DNA of 49,401 nt from Lachnospiraceae bacterium (GTDB lineage: Bacteria > Bacillota > Clostridia > Lachnospirales > Lachnospiraceae): contig SFDP01000012.1 in NCBI GenBank assembly GCA_004558185.1, positions 1 through 49,401 on the forward strand. The letters are read 5' to 3'. Made by a program: the position numbers and the translations under genes. The stretch's first letter is position 1, and each line of letters starts with the position of its first letter. The notes beneath the pieces were generated by a model, which searched no databases, was not told the origin of the DNA, and saw nothing but the letters and a program-made list of their open reading frames with translations. Shown one piece after another: positions 43,617-49,401 of the stretch.

Positions 43617-43655
43617 AACGACTAATTTATTTTACTATTCAGGAGGTGAAACAGA

Positions 43656-44075
43656 ATGCCAACATTTAACCAGTTAGTAAGAAAGGGACGTCAGACAGCA
43701 GTTACCAAATCTACTGCTCCCGCACTTCAGAAGGGATACAACTCTCTTCATAAGAAAAGTACAGATATTTCTTCTCCACAGAAGAGAGGTGTTTGTACAG
43801 CGGTAAAGACGGCTACTCCTAAGAAGCCTAACTCTGCTTTGAGAAAAATCGCCAGAGTACGTCTTTCCAACGGAATCGAAGTGACCAGCTACATTCCCGG
43901 AGAAGGACATAACCTTCAGGAACACAGCGTAGTACTGATCCGTGGCGGTAGAGTAAAGGACTTACCGGGTACAAGATATCATATCATCAGAGGTACGCTT
44001 GATACTGCGGGAGTTGCTAACAGAAAGCAGGCTCGTTCCAAGTATGGAGCAAAGAGACCTAAGGCTTCGAAATAA
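43656..44075 (+). CDS. rpsL: 30S ribosomal protein S12
   Basis: 139 aa, start behind AGGAGGTGA. It contains TPKKPNSALRKIARVRLSNG, with the lysines (K56, K57) that align with the streptomycin-related K42/K43 region, and the conserved GEGHNLQEHSVVLIRGGRVK and YHIIRG. The wild-type lysines suggest streptomycin sensitivity at this target. S12 sits at the decoding centre. Confidence 0.97.
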   Translation: MPTFNQLVRKGRQTAVTKSTAPALQKGYNSLHKKSTDISSPQKRGVCTAVKTATPKKPNSALRKIARVRLSNGIEVTSYIPGEGHNLQEHSVVLIRGGRVKDLPGTRYHIIRGTLDTAGVANRKQARSKYGAKRPKASK

Positions 44076-44335
44076 TTGATGTAGAAGTACCACAATAAAC
44101 GAATAAGGTGTTGGAATTCTGATGTAACAGATAGACGACACGAACACTGTTTACGAGTGAGTACCGATGATTTAATCAGGTCTCAGGAAAAGCATGATTT
44201 TAAGAGGGCAGGAATTAGGTGTATTTACACCGGGACAGCTTTTGAAAAATCCTATTGGCTTTGGACAATTGGATAAAGGATATAGCAATATTGAGTTTTT
44301 CTTGGGAACACAAGGTAATTAAGGAGGGAAGAACC

Positions 44336-44806
44336 GTGCCACGTAAAGGACATATTCAAAAAAGAGATGTGTTAGCAGATCCTTTATACAACAACAAGGT
44401 AGTTACCAAGTTGATCAACAACATTATGTTGGATGGGAAAAAGGGTGTTGCACAGAAGATTGTATATGGAGCATTTTCCAGAGTGGAAGAAAAGTCTGGA
44501 AAGCCGGCTCTTGATGTATTTGAAGAGGCAATGAACAATATTATGCCTGTGTTAGAGGTTAAAGCAAGACGTATTGGTGGTGCAACCTATCAGGTACCGA
44601 TCGAGGTAAGACCTGACAGACGTCAGGCTTTGGGACTTCGCTGGCTTACTCTTTTTTCCAGAAAAAGGGGAGAAAAGACCATGGAAGAAAGATTGGCAAA
44701 TGAAATTATGGATGCTGCCAACAATACAGGAGCCGCTGTAAAGAAGAAAGAAGATATGCACAAAATGGCAGAAGCAAACAAGGCGTTTGCTCACTACCGT
44801 TTCTAG
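44336..44806 (+). CDS. rpsG: 30S ribosomal protein S7
   Basis: 156 aa from a GTG start at 44336, seven bases after AAGGAGGG; the first residues MPRKGHIQKRDVL match S7, and an upstream extension to 44255 does not. It contains LINNIMLDGKKGVAQKIVYGA and ARRIGGATYQVPIEVRPDRR. It binds the 3' major domain of 16S rRNA at the E site. The 260-bp gap before it holds no gene but has a GGTGTA-TT-TACACC hairpin at 44218-44231. Confidence 0.97.
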   Translation: MPRKGHIQKRDVLADPLYNNKVVTKLINNIMLDGKKGVAQKIVYGAFSRVEEKSGKPALDVFEEAMNNIMPVLEVKARRIGGATYQVPIEVRPDRRQALGLRWLTLFSRKRGEKTMEERLANEIMDAANNTGAAVKKKEDMHKMAEANKAFAHYRF

Positions 44807-44826
44807 GATTTTAGGAGGAAAAAACC

Positions 44827-46947
44827 TTGGCTGGAAGAGAATATCCATTAGAGAGAACCAGAAACATTGGTATTATGGCTCATATCGATGCGGGTAAAAC
44901 CACAACAACTGAGCGTATTCTTTACTATACCGGTGTTAATTATAAGATTGGTGATACTCATGAAGGTACTGCAACCATGGACTGGATGGAACAGGAGCAG
45001 GAGAGGGGTATTACCATTACTTCGGCTGCTACCACCTGTCACTGGACTCTGCAGGAAAACTGCAAGGCTAAGCCCGGTGCATTGGAGCATCGTATCAATA
45101 TCATAGATACACCAGGACACGTTGATTTTACTGTAGAGGTAGAGCGTTCCCTGCGTGTATTGGATGGAGCTGTAGGTGTATTCTGTGCAAAGGGTGGTGT
45201 AGAGCCTCAGTCTGAAAACGTATGGCGTCAGGCTGATACCTACAATGTACCTCGTATGGCTTTTATCAACAAGATGGACATCCTGGGTGCAAACTTCTAT
45301 GCAGCAGTGGATCAGATCCGAGGCCGCTTAGGCAAGAATGCAATCTGTATTCAACTGCCCATCGGCAAGGAAGATGAATTCAAGGGTATTATTGACTTGT
45401 TTGAGATGAAGGCTTATATCTACAATGACGAAAAGGGAGATGATATTTCCATCGTGGATATCCCTGAAGACATGGCAGATGAAGCTGAACTTTATCGTTC
45501 TGAATTGGTAGAGAAAATCTGCGAGTTAGACGATGATTTAACCATGATGTATTTAGAGGGTGAAGAACCCACTAATGAGCAGTTAAAGGCAGCATTGAGA
45601 AAAGGAACCTGCGAATGTGCAGCAGTTCCCGTATGCTGTGGTACTGCTTACCGCAATAAGGGTGTGCAGAAGCTGCTTGATGCAGTGATCGAGTTTATGC
45701 CTTCTCCTGTAGATATCCCTGCGATTAAGGGTGTGGATATGGAAGGAAATGAGATTGAGAGACATTCTTCTGATGAAGAACCTTTCTCCGCTCTGGCATT
45801 CAAGATCATGAGCGATCCCTTCGTTGGTAAGCTGGCATTTTTCAGGGTGTATTCCGGTACCATGAACTCCGGTTCTTATGTACTGAATGCAACCAAGAAT
45901 AAGAAGGAACGTGTGGGGCGTGTTTTACAGATGCACGCAAATAAGAGACAGGAGCTGGATAAGGTTTATTCCGGAGATATTGCAGCAGCAGTAGGCTTCA
46001 AGTTTACTACCACCGGTGATACCATCTGCGATGACCAGCATCCGGTTATTCTGGAGTCCATGGAATTCCCTGAGCCCGTTATTGAGCTTGCTATCGAGCC
46101 TAAGACGAAGGCCGGACAGGGCAAAATGGGCGAAGCGCTTGCCAAGCTGGCAGAAGAAGATCCTACCTTCCGTGCACACACCGATCAGGAAACCGGACAG
46201 ACGATTATTGCCGGTATGGGTGAGCTGCATTTGGAAATTATTGTGGATCGTCTGCTGCGTGAATTTAAGGTAGAGGCTAATGTAGGTGCACCTCAGGTTG
46301 CCTATAAAGAGGCAATTACCAAGACTGTAGAAGTAGACAGCAAATATGCTAAGCAGTCCGGTGGCCGCGGTCAGTATGGTCATTGTAAGGTTAAATTTGA
46401 GCCCATGGATGCCAACGGAGAAGAGCTGTTCAAATTCGAATCACAGGTTGTCGGCGGTGCCATTCCCAAGGAATATATCCCTGCGGTAGGTGAAGGTATC
46501 GAAGAGGCAACTAAGGCTGGTATTCTTGGCGGATTCCCTGTAGTTGGTGTACACGCTATCGTATACGATGGTTCCTACCATGAAGTAGACTCTTCTGAGA
46601 TGGCTTTCCACATTGCCGGTTCCCTGGCATTTAAGGAAGCTATGCAGAAGGCAGCTCCGGTATTGCTGGAGCCGATTATGAAGGTAGAAGTAACTATGCC
46701 TGAGGAGTATATGGGTGATGTTATCGGTGATATCAACTCCCGTCGCGGACGTATCGAAGGTATGGATGACCTGGGCGGAGGTAAGATCGTAAGAGCTTTC
46801 GTTCCCCTGTCAGAAATGTTTGGTTACTCCACAGACCTTCGTTCCAGAACTCAGGGACGCGGTAACTACTCCATGTTCTTTGAAAAATATGAGCAGGTGC
46901 CTAAGAACGTTCAAGAAAAAGTTCTGGCAGCAAAAGCCGGAAAGTAA
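44827..46947 (+). CDS. fusA: Elongation factor G
   Basis: 706 aa, starting with TTG at 44827 (TAGGAGG upstream). G1 is AHIDAGKTTTTE (18-29), G3 is DTPGH, G4 is NKMD, and domains II-V follow with GRGQYGHCKVKF and SRRGRIEGMDDLGGG. It catalyses ribosomal translocation with GTP. Its 3' end is repeated in the next gap. Confidence 0.98.
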   Translation: MAGREYPLERTRNIGIMAHIDAGKTTTTERILYYTGVNYKIGDTHEGTATMDWMEQEQERGITITSAATTCHWTLQENCKAKPGALEHRINIIDTPGHVDFTVEVERSLRVLDGAVGVFCAKGGVEPQSENVWRQADTYNVPRMAFINKMDILGANFYAAVDQIRGRLGKNAICIQLPIGKEDEFKGIIDLFEMKAYIYNDEKGDDISIVDIPEDMADEAELYRSELVEKICELDDDLTMMYLEGEEPTNEQLKAALRKGTCECAAVPVCCGTAYRNKGVQKLLDAVIEFMPSPVDIPAIKGVDMEGNEIERHSSDEEPFSALAFKIMSDPFVGKLAFFRVYSGTMNSGSYVLNATKNKKERVGRVLQMHANKRQELDKVYSGDIAAAVGFKFTTTGDTICDDQHPVILESMEFPEPVIELAIEPKTKAGQGKMGEALAKLAEEDPTFRAHTDQETGQTIIAGMGELHLEIIVDRLLREFKVEANVGAPQVAYKEAITKTVEVDSKYAKQSGGRGQYGHCKVKFEPMDANGEELFKFESQVVGGAIPKEYIPAVGEGIEEATKAGILGGFPVVGVHAIVYDGSYHEVDSSEMAFHIAGSLAFKEAMQKAAPVLLEPIMKVEVTMPEEYMGDVIGDINSRRGRIEGMDDLGGGKIVRAFVPLSEMFGYSTDLRSRTQGRGNYSMFFEKYEQVPKNVQEKVLAAKAGK

Positions 46948-47107
46948 TTAGAAAACTTTTTCTTGTAGAAAAAGTCTTGGCAGCTAAAGCCGGAAAGTAA
47001 TTAAGGAAACCTTTTCTTGTAGAAAAAGTTCTTGCAGCTAAAGCGACAAAGTAATTAAGGAAACCTTTTCCTGTAGTAAAGTTTTGGCAGCCAGAGCCGG
47101 GAAATAG
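46921..47107 (+). repeat. Tandem imperfect copies of the fusA 3' end
   Basis: Four units of ~53-54 bp begin at 46921, 46974, 47028 and 47081 (the last partial). Unit 1 is the end of fusA. Each unit reads K-V-L-A-A-K/R-A-G/T-K-stop, then an A/T-rich segment. In units 1 and 2 this segment has an inverted repeat, perfect in unit 1 (ACTTTTTCT-TGT-AGAAAAAGT) and with one mismatch in unit 2. Differences among units are mostly at third codon positions: GCA/GCT/GCC, GTT/GTC, CTG/TTG/CTT, GGA/GGG, TAA/TAG. Confidence 0.8.
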
Positions 47108-47128
47108 GCTAAAAAAATAAGTTAATGC

Positions 47129-47157
47129 TTGAAAAACTTTTGATTATTTACTATAAT
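47129..47157 (+). promoter_or_regulatory. Promoter of tuf
   Basis: TTGAAA (47129-47134), 17 nt, TATAAT (47152-47157). An inverted repeat TGATTAT-TTACT-ATAATCA (47141-47159) covers the -10 box and may be an operator. Confidence 0.7.
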
Positions 47158-47228
47158 CAGAATATCGAGCGAAGTCGCAGGAATGCGGATAATTATCATC
47201 ATGTAAATTATTAGGAGGATTTGAAAAA

Positions 47229-48402
47229 ATGGCTAAAGCAAAATTTGAGAGAACTAAAGCCCATTGTAACATTGGTACCATTGGACACGTTGACCATGGT
47301 AAAACAACCTTGACCGCTGCAATCACCAAGACTCTTTCTGTTAGAGTTGAAGGTAATGAAGCAGTAGATTTCGCTAATATTGATAAGGCTCCCGAAGAGA
47401 GAGAACGTGGTATTACTATTTCTACCGCTCACGTAGAGTATTCTACCGAGAAGAGACATTATGCACACGTTGACTGTCCTGGACACGCTGACTACGTTAA
47501 GAACATGATTACCGGTGCTGCACAGATGGATGGCGCTATCCTTGTAGTAGCTGCAACTGACGGTGTTATGGCGCAGACCAAAGAGCACATTCTGCTTTCC
47601 CGTCAGGTAGGTGTACCTTATATGTGATATGGTTGATGATCCTGAGCTGCTTGAATTAGTAGAAATGGAAATCAGAGACCTGTTAAGCGAGTATGAATTC
47701 CCCGGTGATGACACTCCTGTTATCCAGGGTTCTGCTTTAAAAGCTCTTGAAGATCCTAACGGAGAATGGGGCGACAAGATTATGGAATTAATGGATGCTG
47801 TTGACAGCTACATTCCTGATCCTCAGCGTGATACCGATAAGCCTTTCCTGATGCCTGTAGAGGACGTATTCTCCATTACCGGTCGTGGTACCGTTGCTAC
47901 CGGTAGAGTAGAGCGTGGTGTTCTTCATGTATCTGAAGAAGTTGAAATCGTTGGTATCAAGGAAGAGACCAGAAAGGTTGTTGTAACCGGTATTGAAATG
48001 TTCCGTAAGCTGTTAGATGAGGCTCAGGCTGGTGACAACATCGGTGCATTGCTTCGTGGTGTGCAGAGAAACGAAATCGAAAGAGGACAGGTTCTTGCTA
48101 AGCCCGGTTCTGTAACCTGCCACAGAAAGTTTACTGCTCAGGTTTACGTTCTGACCAAGGATGAAGGTGGACGTCACACTCCTTTCTTCAACAACTACAG
48201 ACCTCAGTTCTACTTCAGAACAACCGACGTTACCGGTGTATGTAACTTACCTGCAGGTACTGAAATGTGTATGCCTGGTGACAACATCGAAATGACTATC
48301 GAACTGATTCATCCTATCGCTATGGAGCAGGGTCTTACCTTCGCTATCCGTGAGGGTGGACGTACAGTAGGATCTGGACGTGTTGCTACAATCATTGAGT
48401 AA
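47229..48402 (+). pseudogene. tuf: Elongation factor Tu, frameshifted by a ~20-nt deletion (or sequence error)
   Basis: The first frame (47229-47627) encodes the EF-Tu G domain through G1 GHVDHGKT (19-26) and DCPGHAD, then ...RQVGVPYM and TGA. The remainder continues one frame over from about 47620 as CDMVDDPELLELVEME, to the stop at 48400-48402, with all of domains II and III intact. Compared with the invariant family sequence Y-I/V-V-F-x-N-K-C-D, six to seven residues around NK of the NKCD guanine-binding motif are missing; 20 nt restores the frame. As written no working EF-Tu can be made. It may be a decayed second copy, or an assembly/sequencing error in a real gene. The promoter, the AGGAGG site and the terminator look intact, which favours the second. 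Confidence 0.85.
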
Positions 48403-48437
48403 TCTTTGATTTCGTATCATAGAAACTTAAATACAAG

Positions 48438-48477
48438 CCGCAATTCCTCATTTTATGAGGAGTTGCGGTTTTCTTTT
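48438..48477 (+). terminator. Terminator after tuf
   Basis: CCGCAATTCCTCA (48438-48450) pairs with TGAGGAGTTGCGG (48456-48468), 13 bp with one G-U pair, followed by TTTTCTTTT. Confidence 0.85.
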
Positions 48478-48502
48478 GTATAGAGAAGATTAACGAACAA
48501 AG

Positions 48503-48539
48503 AAAAAGCCCGTTTCAAGTTCTTCGCTCAAAATGGGCT
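48503..48539 (-). terminator. Terminator of the XRE regulator gene (minus strand)
   Basis: On the minus strand AGCCCATTTTGAGC and GAAACGGGCT form a stem (AGCCC/GGGCT plus TTT/AAA with a G-U pair), followed by TTTTTCTTTG. It lies 28 bp past the gene's stop. Confidence 0.65.
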
Positions 48540-48566
48540 CGTGATACGCGTGTGATACACGTGTTT

Positions 48567-49007
48567 CTAATCTTCGGCGTGAGGCCAGTTAATCTTCCAT
48601 TCAAAATACTCTTCTTTGGTAATTTTACCGGAGGCTAAGTCCTCTTTTTTCTTTTTCCAGGTATTCAGGAAATCATCCAGTAAAGAATAATCAAAACCAA
48701 CAGCGATATGTTTCTCGGTAGGGTCCTCAGGGTTTGCTACTTCATAGAGAGGCATATTGTAGTGCTCATCCAGTTCAAAGAGTGCGTACATCACATCTTC
48801 CGCTGCGTAGAGGGAAGGTTCGTAGATGGAGCGGTAATTACAGTCTAAGGCTTTCGCCAGCTCCTGTATCATATCCTCCTTGGGTGTGCGGTTGCCGATT
48901 TCGTACTGACGGATTCGTACGTCGGATAAGCCCACAGCTTCACCAAGCTGTGCCTGTGTCAGTTTGCGGAAATTTCTGATTCGTTTTATACGTTCACCAA
49001 TAGCCAT
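48567..49007 (-). CDS. XRE-family transcriptional repressor
   Basis: 146 aa from the ATG at 49007 behind AAGGAG; a longer frame to 49190 runs through the operator region and is not credible. Residues 4-58 are a classic Cro/C1 HTH: RIKRIRNFRKLTQAQLGEAV, then VRIRQYEIGNRTPKEDMIQ. The C-terminal ~85 residues include YAAEDVMYALFELDEHYNMPL and a Lys-rich helix KKKKEDLASGKITKEEYFEW, a domain of unknown role. Its own promoter and a divergent promoter carry four copies of RTAAC-N6-GTTAC, so it most likely represses both. The target gene lies right of the window or is the short ORF at 49279. Confidence 0.85.
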   Translation of the reverse strand: MAIGERIKRIRNFRKLTQAQLGEAVGLSDVRIRQYEIGNRTPKEDMIQELAKALDCNYRSIYEPSLYAAEDVMYALFELDEHYNMPLYEVANPEDPTEKHIAVGFDYSLLDDFLNTWKKKKEDLASGKITKEEYFEWKINWPHAED

Positions 49008-49034
49008 CGTGTAACTCCTTCTAATTTTATAATA

Positions 49035-49050
49035 GTAACAATATCGTTTC
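49035..49050. promoter_or_regulatory. Operator 1 (XRE gene side)
   Basis: GTAAC-AATATC-GTTTC: 5-bp arms with one mismatch and a 6-nt spacer, lying between the XRE gene's -10 and its start codon. Confidence 0.6.
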
Positions 49051-49057
49051 TGATAAT

Positions 49058-49086
49058 ATAATAACATAAATGTTACTGTATAGCAA
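49058..49086 (-). promoter_or_regulatory. Promoter of the XRE gene with operator 2 in the spacer
   Basis: On the minus strand: TTGCTA (49081-49086), 17 nt, TATTAT (49058-49063). Operator 2, ATAAC-ATAAAT-GTTAC (49061-49076), fills the spacer, as for an autorepressor. Confidence 0.6.
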
Positions 49087-49193
49087 TAAAAAAGTCTACA
49101 ATTCAGGACAGAATGCAAAGCCGGGGATATGGGAATGTAAACTCTATAAAAAGAAGCATTTTTTATAAGTGATAAATTTTTTTCGTTCATCCC

Positions 49194-49221
49194 TTGACAG
49201 AAACATATATGTTACTATAAA
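49194..49221 (+). promoter_or_regulatory. Divergent promoter with operator 3 in the spacer
   Basis: TTGACA (49194-49199), 16 nt, TATAAA (49216-49221). Operator 3, GAAAC-ATATAT-GTTAC (49200-49215), exactly fills the space between the boxes. Confidence 0.65.
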
Positions 49222-49235
49222 ATCAAATCACAGAC

Positions 49236-49253
49236 AGTAACAATATAGTTACT
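49236..49253. promoter_or_regulatory. Operator 4, perfect palindrome
   Basis: AGTAAC-AATATA-GTTACT, perfect 6-bp arms, just downstream of the divergent -10 box. It is the best match to the shared operator pattern. Confidence 0.65.
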
Positions 49254-49278
49254 AATAAGGAAGCGGGAGGTGAGTGCC

Positions 49279-49329
49279 ATGTGCAAGAGCGTACATAAGT
49301 TTTTAGGTAATTGCGAAACAATTTCATAA
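49279..49329 (+). CDS. Possible 16-aa ORF behind the divergent promoter
   Basis: ATG at 49279 has GGGAGG nine bases upstream and reads MCKSVHKFLGNCETIS before TAA. It may be a short peptide, a translated leader of a gene outside the window, or chance. The remaining 72 bases of the window show no longer ORF. Confidence 0.35.
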   Translation: MCKSVHKFLGNCETIS

Positions 49330-49401
49330 TCTTGCTTCAGACAGTGGAAACATCCGGTTTTACTGGTTTTTAAGTAGGATAATACAGAAAATAGGATTTT
49401 A

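Noticed and set aside
46016..46273. Open frames overlapping fusA, rpoB, rpoC and the MBOAT genes on either strand
   Set aside because: They lack start signals and family features and lie within strongly recognised genes; they are shadows of biased codon use.
47619..47640. Programmed frameshift, selenocysteine TGA or intron in tuf
   Set aside because: Six to seven invariant residues, including NK of NKCD, are absent from both frames, so recoding could not give an intact protein; no SECIS-like hairpin or intron is seen.
47611..48402. Separate downstream gene starting at GTG 47611 (tuf second part)
   Set aside because: No ribosome binding site, and the protein starts in the middle of the EF-Tu G domain; it is the rest of a frameshifted tuf.

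Overview
The window looks like chromosome of a Gram-positive Clostridia member, most likely Lachnospiraceae. The grounds are the gene order rpmG-secE-nusG-rplKA-rplJL-rpoBC-rpsL-rpsG-fusA-tuf, strong AGGAGG ribosome binding sites, TTGACA/TATAAT promoters, an L10-type leader, and families (DUF6077-like, DUF6056-like, GtrII-like, MBOAT/SGNH pairs) that I associate with this group. The taxonomic call is inference; there is no 16S gene here.

Left part (1-29.9 kb): a large cell-surface glycan decoration locus. It opens with the 3' end of a PD-(D/E)XK/AAA-type gene. Next come a polyprenyl-phosphate sugar synthase overlapping a YdjC/ChbG-type deacetylase, a pairing like FlmF2/NaxD. The first main operon (about 3.87-13.9 kb) runs GT4, MBOAT, SGNH, GT-C, UbiA-type phosphoribosyl transferase, HAD phosphatase, MBOAT, SGNH. 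The second (about 16.9-25.2 kb) runs GT2, UDP-glucose dehydrogenase, UDP-glucuronate 4-epimerase, MBOAT, SGNH, a DUF6077-like membrane protein split by one in-frame TAG, and a small HTH regulator. Further multi-span GT-C-like proteins are scattered on both strands, with a secreted SGNH esterase and an orphan FliD-like protein. Together these could make polyprenyl-phosphate-linked donors (amino sugar, ribose), UDP-GlcA and UDP-GalA, and add sugars and acyl groups to a glycan on the outer membrane face. No flippase, polymerase or ligase was recognised, so the backbone is probably built elsewhere.

Right part (29.9-48.4 kb): ribosomal, RNA polymerase and elongation factor genes. An extra GT-C-like membrane gene sits between rplA and the rplJ leader. 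Dedicated promoters and attenuators are visible before rpmG, rplJ, rpoB, rpsL and tuf. The end of fusA is followed by three further, mostly synonymous copies of its last codons. The tuf gene as written lacks about 20 nt that encode part of the guanine-recognition motif, so it is frameshifted: either a pseudogene or an assembly/sequence error.

The far right (48.5-49.4 kb) holds an XRE-family repressor gene with a divergent promoter region carrying four similar operators.

Dispersed elements: (i) three copies of a structured ~75-95 nt repeat, two of them immediately after MBOAT stop codons; (ii) a ~137 bp MITE-like element with 11-bp flanking direct repeats, plus two partial relatives; (iii) a 31-nt hairpin motif shared by the GT4 leader and the rplJ-rplL gap. 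No tRNA, rRNA or CRISPR array was found.
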